A DNA stretch of 28,911 nucleotides from Clostridium sp. (GTDB lineage: Bacteria; Bacillota; Clostridia; Lachnospirales; Lachnospiraceae), in the NCBI GenBank assembly GCA_016302185.1, contig JAEDOC010000012.1, positions 1 to 28,911 of the forward strand. The letters are read 5' to 3'. The stretch's first letter is position 1, and every line of letters begins with the position of its first letter. Below the pieces are notes generated by a model that saw nothing but the letters and a program-made list of their open reading frames with translations, was not told the origin of the DNA and searched no databases. A program made the position numbers and the translations under genes. Shown piece after piece: positions 14,996 to 23,272 of this stretch.

Positions 14996-16684
14996 ATGAA
15001 AAGCAGACGAAGACGAAGAAGAAAAGGTGTGCCGTTGGGCTGCCTGTTTGGCCTGCTGATACTGCTTCTGCTGTGTGCAGCCGGTATCTATGGGTATCAG
15101 AGGTTCGGACCGACGAAGGAACGGGTGAACTTAGAAGCGTATTATGATGCGGGAGGAGACAAAGGCGTGGCGGTGTTCCTGAATTATGAGAGACAGGATT
15201 GCCGCGGAATCTATGAGAACGGTCAGACGTATCTGCCGCTTCGCTGGGTCAATGCCGAATTAAACGAGAGATTTTACTGGGATTCCGGAGAAAAGGTATT
15301 GAGCTATGCGCTGCCGGAAGAGATCGTGACTGCCGATTTGGATTCCACAGGGTCAGAAGGGCAGCTGCTTCTGCTGGAACGGGAGGATGAGGTATATCTT
15401 TCCCTTGGCCTGATTTTAAATTATACCGATATCCGCTGCCAGCTGTATGATGGTGATGCCCTGAAGCGTATCTATATGGAGAATACCTGGAATACGGAAA
15501 CAAAAGCGAGAGTGAAATGGAGCGGCAAAATCCGCCAGAGAGGCGGACTTCGCAGCCCGGTTCTTACGGAGATTTCCCGCGGCGCGACGGTAACCGTGCT
15601 GGAGACGATGGAGCATTGGTCCAGAGTCATGACAGAGGACGGTCATATCGGCTATCTGTATAACCGCAAGCTTTCTGACCCCTATGAAGAAACTCCGGTC
15701 AGCACCTTTGAAGCTCCGGTGTACACCAATATTTCCCTGGAGGAGAAGATTACTCTGGCCTGGCATCAGGTAACGATCGATGCCGCCAATGAAAAGATGG
15801 AGCAGCTGACAGCTGCGGCTGCCGGCAAAATGAATGTGATTGCACCAACCTGGTTTACCTTGAGCGATAATGAAGGCAATTATGAGTCATTGGCCAGCAA
15901 AAGCTATGTGGAAAAGGCGCATGAAAAAGGACTCCAGGTCTGGGCTGTGGTGGACAATTTCAGTAAAGAATGCAGTCAGAATGTACAGTCGGAAGTACTC
16001 CTTTCGAAGACCTCTGTGCGCCGGAGGCTGATTGACCGGCTGATGGAGGAGGCAGATACCTATGGCTTTGACGGAATTAATCTGGATTTTGAGAGCCTGA
16101 AGTCAGAAGCGGGAGTTCATTACATCCAGTTTATCCGCGAGCTGTCGGTATCCTGCCGGAAAAAAGGATTGGTGCTTTCGGTGGACAACTATGTTCCTGC
16201 TCCCTATAACCGGTTCTATAACCAGAAGGAGCAGGGAATCGTAGCCGATTATGTCATCATTATGGGATATGATGAGCACTATGCGGGCGGGGATATCGGC
16301 TCTGTGTCTTCGATTGGATATGTGAAAAATGGAATTGAGGATATGCTGGAGCTGGTACCGAAGGAGAAGGTAATCAATGGTGTTCCCTTCTATACCCGCC
16401 TGTGGACGAAAAACGGAGATCAGGTGTCTTCTAAGGCGATGGGAATCTCAGAGGCCATGAAATGGGTAGAGGAAAGCGGAATGGAGCTTTCCTGGAACGA
16501 GGAAACCGGGCAGTATTACGGGGAATTAGAGAGCGAGGGTACAAAAACCCAGCTCTGGATGGAAGAGACCCGTTCTCTGGGCCTGAAGATGGAGCTGATC
16601 AAGCAGCATGCTCTGGCAGGCGTGGCCGCATGGAAGTTGGGAATGGAACCGGCTGAGGTGTGGGATGTGATCTGCTGGGATTAG
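14996..16684 (+). CDS. Membrane-anchored SH3 and glycoside hydrolase family 18 protein
   Basis: A 562-aa envelope protein. After an Arg-rich cytosolic start comes one hydrophobic anchor (about 14-33). Residues about 60-150 resemble the copper amine oxidase N-terminal-like wall-associated domain (YLPLRWVNAELNERFYW). A bacterial SH3 domain follows at about 172-228, and a GH18 domain at about 255 to the end. The GH18 active site DGINLDFE is intact (Asp359, Asp364, catalytic Glu366), so it probably cleaves peptidoglycan or another GlcNAc polymer; relatives act on spore cortex or cell wall. Of the tandem ATGs at 14993 and 14996, the second has better spacing to GGAGG. A bidirectional terminator follows. 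Confidence 0.9.
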   Translation: MKSRRRRRRKGVPLGCLFGLLILLLLCAAGIYGYQRFGPTKERVNLEAYYDAGGDKGVAVFLNYERQDCRGIYENGQTYLPLRWVNAELNERFYWDSGEKVLSYALPEEIVTADLDSTGSEGQLLLLEREDEVYLSLGLILNYTDIRCQLYDGDALKRIYMENTWNTETKARVKWSGKIRQRGGLRSPVLTEISRGATVTVLETMEHWSRVMTEDGHIGYLYNRKLSDPYEETPVSTFEAPVYTNISLEEKITLAWHQVTIDAANEKMEQLTAAAAGKMNVIAPTWFTLSDNEGNYESLASKSYVEKAHEKGLQVWAVVDNFSKECSQNVQSEVLLSKTSVRRRLIDRLMEEADTYGFDGINLDFESLKSEAGVHYIQFIRELSVSCRKKGLVLSVDNYVPAPYNRFYNQKEQGIVADYVIIMGYDEHYAGGDIGSVSSIGYVKNGIEDMLELVPKEKVINGVPFYTRLWTKNGDQVSSKAMGISEAMKWVEESGMELSWNEETGQYYGELESEGTKTQLWMEETRSLGLKMELIKQHALAGVAAWKLGMEPAEVWDVICWD

Positions 16685-16729
16685 ACGGGAGAGCCGTCAA
16701 AAAGAATTTAGGTAAAAGACAAAAACTGT

Positions 16730-16788
16730 GAAACGAAATTAAAATGAAACGAACGAAGAAACGAAATTAAGAAACAAAACGAAGAAAC
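16730..16788. repeat. Purine-rich degenerate direct repeat
   Basis: GAAACGAAATTAA occurs at 16730-16742 and 16758-16770 (28-nt period), and AACGAAGAAAC at 16752-16762 and 16778-16788 (26-nt period). One strand is almost pure A/G plus a few C and T. It lies between the GH18 stop and the shared terminator. Confidence 0.6.
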
Positions 16789-16796
16789 AAAAAAAG

Positions 16797-16835
16797 GCTC
16801 TGTGTGCCGGGAACGGCAGGCAGAGCTTTTCTTTT
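16797..16835. terminator. Bidirectional terminator between GH18 and Rpn genes
   Basis: GCTCTGTGTGCCG (16797-16809) pairs with CGGCAGGCAGAGC (16814-16826) except for two central mismatches, around a GGAA loop. TTTTCTTTT follows on the plus strand and a long T-run follows on the minus strand (seven A at 16790-16796 on the plus strand), so it can end both converging genes. Confidence 0.85.
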
Positions 16836-16880
16836 CTCGGAACTGTGAGAAAAAGTCGGAAAACACTGTTTTTGTAGAGA

Positions 16881-17756
16881 CTATAAATGAAATTCCTGTA
16901 AGAGCCGCTCCAGATACGCCGGATCCTCAGCAGCTTTTTTGACATCATCCATGCGATTGGCCTGTAAGAGCTGTCGCAATAAGGTGGAAATGTTGTTTTG
17001 TGCTTCGGTTTTGCCCTGCTTTAAACCGTCTTCATAGAGAGTTTTCAGGTGAAGCTCTTCGTTATATTCGGATAGAATCATAAATTTCGCCTCCTCCCGG
17101 TGTTTGACGAGAAAATCAGCCAGAATATTGTTTTGAATGCAGTCTTCCACAGCGGAATCGACAGCGGCCTCCAGCGTCATGCCGTGGGAGAGAAAATCAC
17201 GGATTTTCTGAATCAGCCAGGAATATTCAAAAAGTGCCTGGCAGCTATTTAAGAGTTCCTGATTGTGCCCGTAATTAATATTCACAACAGTGGCGGTACA
17301 TTCCAGACAGGGGGCCTGCTCCTGATTGTCACGCTTTTGAAAGGACGAGGAGAGCGACAGGATTGTCTGCTCCGTTTTCATGTCCGTGCCGTTGTAAAAA
17401 ACAATGTACCGGGGTTCGGGAAGAGAAAGCTGAGTTCTGGAATAGATATCCAGATGGCTGCTTTCCACATAGCTGCTGTAAAGTCTGGAAAAATAAAACA
17501 GTCCCCGAAGCGGCATGTTGGGATTCCAGGTGGACTGAGCCTCATAGAGATTCATACAGTTGTCGATGAGAAAAGACACATCGTTCTTGATTCCGATATA
17601 TAGAACATCCTCCAACGTGGTGATCTCCAGAAGGTCCGGATCGGAGTAATTTGAACGGTTCACTGCATTATACAGGCTCAGCAGTGCCTGTTTTTCCTGA
17701 AACAGCCGAAGGAACAGTCGATCCTTGTGTTTCTGATTTACGATTGTCTTTTGCAT
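16881..17756 (-). CDS. Rpn-family recombination-promoting nuclease / putative transposase
   Basis: A 291-aa protein of the Rpn (YhgA-like, PD-(D/E)XK) family; E. coli members are DNA endonucleases that promote recombination. The N-terminal half carries the family core: a helix with HKDRLFLRLF, then IKNDVSFLIDNCMNLYEAQST, which provides the Asp and the Glu-x-Gln of the nuclease site, followed by NPNMPLRGLFYFSRLY. The C-terminal part is helical with a Gln/Lys-rich linker (EDGLKQGKTEAQNN) and ends in LERLLQEFHL. The start at 17756 has AAAGGAG eight bases upstream. It stands alone on the minus strand, with its own promoter and terminator, and no inverted repeats of a transposon were seen around it. 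Confidence 0.86.
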   Translation of the reverse strand: MQKTIVNQKHKDRLFLRLFQEKQALLSLYNAVNRSNYSDPDLLEITTLEDVLYIGIKNDVSFLIDNCMNLYEAQSTWNPNMPLRGLFYFSRLYSSYVESSHLDIYSRTQLSLPEPRYIVFYNGTDMKTEQTILSLSSSFQKRDNQEQAPCLECTATVVNINYGHNQELLNSCQALFEYSWLIQKIRDFLSHGMTLEAAVDSAVEDCIQNNILADFLVKHREEAKFMILSEYNEELHLKTLYEDGLKQGKTEAQNNISTLLRQLLQANRMDDVKKAAEDPAYLERLLQEFHL

Positions 17757-17772
17757 CAATGGTTCTCCTTTC

Positions 17773-17800
17773 ATGATAACACAAATACACTAAATTGCAA
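17773..17800 (-). promoter_or_regulatory. Promoter of the Rpn-family gene
   Basis: On the minus strand TTGCAA (17800-17795), a 16-bp spacer and TATCAT (17778-17773) with an extended TGT just upstream of the -10 box. The start codon lies 17 bp beyond, giving a very short leader. Confidence 0.5.
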
Positions 17801-17992
17801 AGCATGTGGGGATGAATCGAAGGTGAAATACTCAGAATCAAACCACAGAACCCTACGACGAGGGATAGAAGAAAAACAGCAGAAAGCTGTTTTGAGAAGG
17901 AATGAGAATAAAAATTATCCGCATTTTCCGCATGGGAAAAGCTGCCCGTACGATATACTTTATGGAACGGGAAAAAACGGGAGTGGAGATCG

Positions 17993-18733
17993 TTGAACAG
18001 CCTGTCCGATGGTAAAAAAACAATAAAAGAACGGATTCGAAGTCGTCTGACTGCTGAGTCCTTTGCCGGTCTGGTGCTTTTGTTCTGCGTATATTTAACG
18101 GCCCGCTATGCAGGTCTGGCGGCATCCGGCAGCAGCGTCCATCTGGGGGCGAAGCCGCCGGTCATCGTGATCGATGTGGGTCACGGGGGAAATGACCCCG
18201 GGAAAATCGGTGTGGACGGCAGTCTGGAAAAGGACATCAATCTGGCGATTGCAAAGCGGCTGAAAACGTATCTGGAACAGTCGGATACAGAGGTGCTTTT
18301 GACCAGAGAAGACGACAGAGGTCTATATAAAGAGTCGGATTCCGGAAAAAAGGCGGCGGATATGCGCAACCGCTGCGCGATGATTGACGAGGCCAAGCCG
18401 GATCTGGTGGTCAGCATCCACCAGAACAGCTACCATCAGGAGGAAATTTTCGGTGGTCAGGTCTTCTATTATCAGGGTTCGGAAAAAGGGAAACAGCTGG
18501 CGGAGATTCTGCAGAAGCGGTTTGACTATGTGCTGGGAGAAAAAAACAGGAGGCTGGCGAAGCCCAACAGCAATTATTATCTGCTGCTCCATGTGAAGGC
18601 CCCCATTGTGATTGTGGAGTGCGGTTTCTTAAGTAACTGGGAGGAGGCGGCACTGCTGAATTCACCGGAATATCAGGATCGGCTGGCCTGGACCATCCAT
18701 ATGGGGATCATGGAATATTTAAATGGGAGATAA
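17993..18733 (+). CDS. N-acetylmuramoyl-L-alanine amidase, CwlD-like
   Basis: A 246-aa zinc amidase (Amidase_3) that would cleave the bond between muramic acid and L-alanine. It has an N-terminal membrane segment (about residues 24-42) and the catalytic motifs VIDVGHGGNDPGKIG (zinc His), a conserved Glu in GSLEKDINL, VSIHQNS (second zinc His) and IVECGFLSN with the catalytic Glu. The size, the single anchor and the GHGG-DPGK-G pattern resemble CwlD, which makes muramic-delta-lactam in spore cortex; a vegetative role cannot be excluded. Translation appears to begin at TTG with GTGGAG a few bases upstream. The Sua5-type gene follows with its own promoter. Confidence 0.85.
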   Translation: MNSLSDGKKTIKERIRSRLTAESFAGLVLLFCVYLTARYAGLAASGSSVHLGAKPPVIVIDVGHGGNDPGKIGVDGSLEKDINLAIAKRLKTYLEQSDTEVLLTREDDRGLYKESDSGKKAADMRNRCAMIDEAKPDLVVSIHQNSYHQEEIFGGQVFYYQGSEKGKQLAEILQKRFDYVLGEKNRRLAKPNSNYYLLLHVKAPIVIVECGFLSNWEEAALLNSPEYQDRLAWTIHMGIMEYLNGR

Positions 18734-18780
18734 TCGGACCAAAAGACGCTCAGAAAAGAAGCTGAGAAGTGTTCCGCCGC

Positions 18781-18809
18781 TTGATTGTTGTGGCAAACTA
18801 TATTACAAT
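18781..18809 (+). promoter_or_regulatory. Promoter of the tsaC/sua5-type gene
   Basis: TTGATT (18781-18786), a 17-bp spacer and TACAAT (18804-18809) form a good sigmaA promoter 61 bp before the chosen GTG start. It may drive the long run of genes up to 27627. Confidence 0.6.
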
Positions 18810-18870
18810 AGGGAAAAGTTCAGAAAAACGTTTATGTTGGAATAAGCATTATAAAAAGGAAGATACTATC

Positions 18871-19938
18871 GTGAATACAAAAGTATGGAAGGTTTCAGAC
18901 AACGGCTCCTTTACCGATGAGGAGAGGGAGCATTTAAAAGAAGCGGCAGAGATTTTAAGAGAGGGCGGTCTGGTGGCATTTCCCACGGAGACTGTCTACG
19001 GACTGGGTGCCAATGCGCTGGATGAGCGGGCGGCGAAAAAAATCTATGAGGCGAAGGGACGTCCGTCAGATAACCCGCTGATTGCCCATGTGTCCTGCCT
19101 GGAGGAGATCGAACCGCTGGTAGCATATTTTCCGGAGATGGGAAGAAGGCTGGCGGAGGCATTCTGGCCGGGGCCGATGACTATGATTTTTCCAAAGAGT
19201 GAGAAGGTGCCATACGGAACCACCGGCGGTCTGGAGACTGTAGCGATCCGTATGCCATCGGATCCGGTGGCATCGGAGTTAATCCGTCTGGCCGGAGTTC
19301 CGGTGGCGGCCCCCAGTGCCAATACTTCGGGGCGTCCCAGCCCCACCATGGCGGAGCATGTGTATCAGGACATGAACGGGAAAATTGAGATGATTCTGGA
19401 CGGCGGCCCGGTGGGAATCGGTGTGGAGTCCACCATTGTGGATGTGACCGGAGAGGTACCCATGCTGCTGCGTCCGGGTGCCATTACCATGGAGATGCTC
19501 CGCGAGGTTGTGGGAGAAGTGGAGATCGATCCGGCGATTCTTGGCCCCTTAAGCCCGGATGTACATCCCAAGGCTCCCGGCATGAAGTACCGCCACTATG
19601 CGCCCAAGGCGGATCTGACACTGGTGGAAGGAGAAACCGCGGAGGTGGTCCGGACCATCAACACGCTGGCGAGAGAAAAGCTGCAGGAGGGCCGTAAGGT
19701 GGGGATTATCTGCACGGAGGAGACCAGGGGATGTTATCCGGGCGGCATGGTGAGAAGCATCGGAGAGCGGGCGAAGGAAGAGACGGTGGCCCACAACCTG
19801 TATGCCGTCCTGCGAGAATTTGACGATCTTGGAGCGGAATATATCTTTTCCGAGGGCTTTCCGGAGGACAATCTGGGACAGGCGATTATGAACCGGCTGA
19901 ATAAGGCGGCGGGATATCATATTATAAAGGTTTCATAA
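18871..19938 (+). CDS. L-threonylcarbamoyladenylate synthase (Sua5 type)
   Basis: This 355-aa enzyme makes threonylcarbamoyl-AMP from threonine, bicarbonate and ATP, the first step of the t6A37 modification of ANN-decoding tRNAs. The YrdC-like catalytic domain shows GLVAFPTETVYGLGANA, KGRPSDNPLIAHV and VAAPSANTSGRPSPT. The Sua5-specific linker (HPKAPGMKYRHYAPKADL) and C-terminal Rossmann-like domain are present, so it is the long Sua5/YwlC form rather than the short TsaC. The start was set at GTG 18871, with AAGGAAG eight bases upstream; the open frame extends to 18769 but those residues lie over the promoter and do not resemble the family. Confidence 0.93.
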   Translation: MNTKVWKVSDNGSFTDEEREHLKEAAEILREGGLVAFPTETVYGLGANALDERAAKKIYEAKGRPSDNPLIAHVSCLEEIEPLVAYFPEMGRRLAEAFWPGPMTMIFPKSEKVPYGTTGGLETVAIRMPSDPVASELIRLAGVPVAAPSANTSGRPSPTMAEHVYQDMNGKIEMILDGGPVGIGVESTIVDVTGEVPMLLRPGAITMEMLREVVGEVEIDPAILGPLSPDVHPKAPGMKYRHYAPKADLTLVEGETAEVVRTINTLAREKLQEGRKVGIICTEETRGCYPGGMVRSIGERAKEETVAHNLYAVLREFDDLGAEYIFSEGFPEDNLGQAIMNRLNKAAGYHIIKVS

Positions 19939-19941
19939 GAA

Positions 19942-21735
19942 ATGAAGTATCTGTTAGCGGCAATCAATGCAAAATATATCCATTCCAATCTGGGTATCTA
20001 CAGCCTGAAGAAATATGCGGAAGAAAAGCTTCCCGCTTCTCCGCAGATCCAGCTGGGAGAATATACCATCAATCACCAGATGGATCGGATTCTTCAGGAT
20101 ATCTATAAGCGAAGTCCGGATGTGGCGGGATTTTCCTGCTACATCTGGAATATTCTTTATGTAAAAGAACTGGTAAAAAATCTAAAAAAAGTTATGCCCA
20201 AGCTGCGTATCTGGCTGGGCGGCCCGGAGGTGTCCTATGATGCCGCCCGTCTGCTTCATGAACTGCCGGAGGTGGAGCTGGTGATGCTGGGGGAAGGGGA
20301 GGAGACCTTTCGACGACTGGTGGAGCTTTCTGAACAGGAGACTGCGGAGCGGATGACGTCAGAAGAAGCGGGGCAGAGGAATTACCGGTGGCTGAAAGCA
20401 TTGCACAAGCTTCCGGGAATTGCTTTTCGGGACGAAGGGGGGAATATACGCCAGACCGGCCCCACACCGCTGCTTTCCCTGGATGAGATTCCCTTTTCCT
20501 ATGGAGATTTAAAAGGACTGGAGCATCGGATTATCTACTATGAAAGCAGCCGGGGCTGTCCTTTTTCCTGCAGCTACTGCCTGTCCTCTATTGACAAACG
20601 GGTTCGGTTTCGCAGTCTGGATCTGGTAAAAAAGGAGCTGGACTTCTTTCTGGAGCGGAAGGTACCGCAGGTGAAATTTGTGGATCGGACCTTTAACTGC
20701 AAAAAGAGCCATGCCATGGAAATCTGGCGGTATCTGCTGGAGCATGACAACGGCGTGACCAATTTCCATTTTGAGATTTCGGCGGATCTTCTGGATGAGG
20801 AAGAGCTGGAATTGATCCGGCAGATGCGCCCGGGATTGATTCAGCTGGAGATTGGAGTGCAGACGACAAATCCGGAGACGATTGCGGAGATCCGCCGCAG
20901 TATGGATTTAAAGAAATTGGCCCGGAATGTGGCCCGGGTCAATGCCGGGCAAAATGTACATCAGCATCTGGATTTGATAGCGGGACTTCCCTATGAGAAT
21001 CTGGAACGGTTTTGTCAGTCCTTTGACGAGGTCTACCGTATGGAGCCGGAACAGCTGCAGCTGGGCTTTTTGAAGGTGCTGAAGGGCTCCTATATGGAAG
21101 AAAAGGCCGCGGATTACGGACTTGTATATCAGTCTCAGCCTCCGTACGAGGTACTTTCCACCCGTTGGATGAGCTATGAGGATGTGATTCTGCTCAAGGG
21201 CGTGGAGGAGATGGTGGAAGTATATTATAACAGCGGTCAGTTTCGGACCACGATGCGGGCGCTGGAGCAGGAGGCAGTGTTTGCCTCTCCTTTTGCCCTC
21301 TATCAGGCACTGGCAGAGTATTATGAGAAAAAAGGACTGTCGGAAATCAATCATAACCGGCTGGCCCGCTATGAGATCCTCTGCGACTTCTTACAGGATC
21401 GGGCCGGGCTGCAGGGATCCTCGCTGGAACCGTATCGTGATCGGCTGATGTATGATCTGTATCTGAGGGAGAATGTGAAAAGCCGGCCTTCCTTTGCCAG
21501 AGATCCTTCGGCCTGCAAAGAGGCAGTAAAGGCGTTTTTCCGGCAGGAAGCAGCTTCGCCGCAGTATCTGGAGGGCTACGACGGCTATGATTCCCGTCAG
21601 CTCAGTAAGATGGCTCATTTAGAGGCAATGGGGGACGGCACGTATGTGCTGTTTGATTATAAGAACCGGGACGCTCTGCTGGGAAATGCGAGAGCATTTC
21701 ATCTGACAGCGGCTCAGGTAGAGGAAAGGGACTGA
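19942..21735 (+). CDS. B12-binding radical SAM protein, DUF4080 family
   Basis: A 597-aa protein. Residues 1-130 form a cobalamin-binding-like domain (HSNLGIYSLKKYAEE, IWLGGPEVSYDA, VMLGEGEETF). The radical SAM core follows, with cluster cysteines 206, 210 and 213 in RGCPFSCSYC and the later motif RQMRPGLIQLEIGVQT. The C-terminal part (about 370-597) corresponds to DUF4080 and is predicted helical. The architecture is that of P-methyltransferase-like class B radical SAM enzymes, but no substrate is established for this clostridial family. It begins three bases after the Sua5 gene and ends one base before nth, so the three are surely cotranscribed. Confidence 0.92.
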   Translation: MKYLLAAINAKYIHSNLGIYSLKKYAEEKLPASPQIQLGEYTINHQMDRILQDIYKRSPDVAGFSCYIWNILYVKELVKNLKKVMPKLRIWLGGPEVSYDAARLLHELPEVELVMLGEGEETFRRLVELSEQETAERMTSEEAGQRNYRWLKALHKLPGIAFRDEGGNIRQTGPTPLLSLDEIPFSYGDLKGLEHRIIYYESSRGCPFSCSYCLSSIDKRVRFRSLDLVKKELDFFLERKVPQVKFVDRTFNCKKSHAMEIWRYLLEHDNGVTNFHFEISADLLDEEELELIRQMRPGLIQLEIGVQTTNPETIAEIRRSMDLKKLARNVARVNAGQNVHQHLDLIAGLPYENLERFCQSFDEVYRMEPEQLQLGFLKVLKGSYMEEKAADYGLVYQSQPPYEVLSTRWMSYEDVILLKGVEEMVEVYYNSGQFRTTMRALEQEAVFASPFALYQALAEYYEKKGLSEINHNRLARYEILCDFLQDRAGLQGSSLEPYRDRLMYDLYLRENVKSRPSFARDPSACKEAVKAFFRQEAASPQYLEGYDGYDSRQLSKMAHLEAMGDGTYVLFDYKNRDALLGNARAFHLTAAQVEERD

Positions 21736-21736
21736 C

Positions 21737-22417
21737 ATGCCAAGAGAGACGAAAGCGATGCGGCAGAAACGGGTCCGTCGGATTCTGGAACTTCTGGATC
21801 AGGAATACGGAACAGAATACCGCTGTTTTTTAAACTATGAGACCCCATGGCAGCTTCTGATTGCCGTGATGCTCAGTGCCCAGTGCACCGATGCCAGAGT
21901 GAACCTGGTGACCGCAGATTTATTTCAGAAATATGATACTCTGGAAAAATTTGCCGATGCGGATTTAAAAGAACTGGAGCAGGATATCCATTCCACCGGT
22001 TTCTATCATACCAAAGCGAAAAATATCATTTCCTGCACGAGAGATCTGCTGGAAAAATACGGCGGAAAAGTGCCGGAAACCATGGAAGAGCTGACGGGGC
22101 TGGCCGGTGTGGGCCGGAAGACAGCCAATGTGATCCGAGGAAATATTTACGGAGAGGCCAGTATTGTCGTAGATACCCATGTGAAGCGGATTTCCGGAAA
22201 GCTGGGACTGACGAAGGAAGAGGATCCGGAGAAAATCGAATATGAGCTGATGAAGGTGCTGCCCAAGGATCACTGGATTTTGTGGAATATTCATATTATT
22301 ACGCTGGGACGTACGATCTGTACGGCACGCAACCCGGCTTGCGAAGCGTGCTTTTTGCGGGAAGAGTGTCCCTCTGCGGGAAAAAAGAAAAATATCAGGA
22401 GAAAGCGGGAAGAATAG
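21737..22417 (+). CDS. nth: Endonuclease III
   Basis: A 226-aa base-excision-repair glycosylase/AP lyase that removes oxidised pyrimidines. The helix-hairpin-helix LTGLAGVGRKTANVI carries the catalytic Lys, and VVDTHVKRI carries the catalytic Asp. The C-terminal 4Fe-4S cluster motif has cysteines in CTARNPACEACFLREEC (C-X6-C-X2-C-X5-C). The length and all key residues are normal. The stop codon TAG shares its G with the GTG start of the exonuclease gene, a sign of coupled translation. Confidence 0.96.
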   Translation: MPRETKAMRQKRVRRILELLDQEYGTEYRCFLNYETPWQLLIAVMLSAQCTDARVNLVTADLFQKYDTLEKFADADLKELEQDIHSTGFYHTKAKNIISCTRDLLEKYGGKVPETMEELTGLAGVGRKTANVIRGNIYGEASIVVDTHVKRISGKLGLTKEEDPEKIEYELMKVLPKDHWILWNIHIITLGRTICTARNPACEACFLREECPSAGKKKNIRRKREE

Positions 22418-23139
22418 TGCAGGAGAACAGGAATTCCTATGTGGCCATTGATCTGGAAACCACAGGTCTGGATCCTAAGCGAGAACGTATCATTGAAATC
22501 GGAGCAGTGCGGGTGGAACAGGGAGAAATTACAGGGCAGTTTTCCACCTTTGTGAATCCGCGAATGGAGCTGGAGCCGCGGATTGTAGAGCTGACCGGAA
22601 TCCGGGATGAGATGCTTGCCGGTGCGCCGGAAATCGGGGACGTGATCGGGGAGATTCTTGCGTTTTGCGGGGAGCTGCCTCTGCTGGGGCACCATGTGAT
22701 CTTTGATTACAGCTTTTTAAAGCGGGCGGCGGTAAATGCCGGAACCACCTTTGAGCGAAACGGAATCGACACGCTGAAGCTGTGCCGCCGGTTTATGCCG
22801 GGAGAGGAAAAGAAAAATCTGGCAGCTGCCTGTGCCTGGTTTGAGGTGGAGCAGGAGGAAGCGCACCGGGCGCTGGGAGACGCCGTTTCGGCGCACCGGC
22901 TGTATCAGAAGCTGAAGGAACACTTCTTTTTGGCAGCGCCGGAGGCATTTTCGCCGAATCCTTTGATTTATAAGGTAAAAAAAGAGCAGCCGGCTTCGAA
23001 AATGCAAAAAGAAGTCTTGCGGGATTTGGTAAAATATCATAGAATAAATCTAACTGTGCAGATCGATTCGTTATCCAGGAACGAGGCTTCGAGGATTATC
23101 GACAAAATCATCTCACAGTACGGAAGAATAAAGAGGTGA
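22417..23139 (+). CDS. DEDDh-type 3'-5' exonuclease with C-terminal extension
   Basis: A 240-aa DnaQ-superfamily exonuclease. Motif ExoI is AIDLETTGLD, ExoII lies in GHHVIFDYSFLK, and ExoIII is HRALGDAVSAHRLY, giving the DEDDh set. It resembles the epsilon/PolC exonuclease domain but stands alone. After the domain (to about residue 185) there is an extension of about 50 residues with MQKEVLRDLVKYHRI and LSRNEASRIIDKIIS, a small helical module seen in other Firmicute proteins, possibly for DNA binding. The GTG start overlaps the nth stop codon by one base. The open frame continues upstream to 22282 but that part lies out of frame inside nth. Confidence 0.9.
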   Translation: MQENRNSYVAIDLETTGLDPKRERIIEIGAVRVEQGEITGQFSTFVNPRMELEPRIVELTGIRDEMLAGAPEIGDVIGEILAFCGELPLLGHHVIFDYSFLKRAAVNAGTTFERNGIDTLKLCRRFMPGEEKKNLAAACAWFEVEQEEAHRALGDAVSAHRLYQKLKEHFFLAAPEAFSPNPLIYKVKKEQPASKMQKEVLRDLVKYHRINLTVQIDSLSRNEASRIIDKIISQYGRIKR

Positions 23140-23144
23140 AAAAA

Positions 23145-23255
23145 ATGATTGATATGAGAAATCATGGAAAACAGAAAGTTGTTTCCGCAGTGATTATTAT
23201 TGTGATTGTACTTGCCATGGTAGGCGGAACTGTTCTGGCCGCTTTGTCAATGTAA
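23145..23255 (+). CDS. 36-residue single-pass membrane peptide
   Basis: A very small gene: MIDMRNHGKQKVVSAVIIIV, then more hydrophobic residues, ending in LAALSM. A basic N-terminus precedes a single membrane helix of about 20 residues. It starts five bases after the exonuclease stop, with AAGAGGTG six bases before the ATG, and ends 17 bases before the VanW gene. The overall plan resembles the DUF4044-like family of tiny Firmicute membrane proteins, whose function is unknown. The good ribosome binding site and its tight position in the operon argue that it is translated. Confidence 0.75.
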   Translation: MIDMRNHGKQKVVSAVIIIVIVLAMVGGTVLAALSM

Positions 23256-23272
23256 CATTAGGGGAAGTATAG

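Noticed and set aside
16881..17756. Possible insertion sequence around the Rpn-family gene
   Set aside because: No terminal inverted repeats or target duplications are seen, and the gene has its own promoter and terminator. Rpn proteins are often labelled transposases without being part of an IS.
18734..18780. CTCAG/CTGAG inverted repeat after the amidase gene as a terminator
   Set aside because: The stem is only five base pairs and no T-run follows.
22282..22416. Upstream extension of the exonuclease frame to an ATG at 22282
   Set aside because: Those 45 codons lie inside the conserved 3' end of nth and do not resemble an exonuclease. The GTG overlapping the nth stop fits better.
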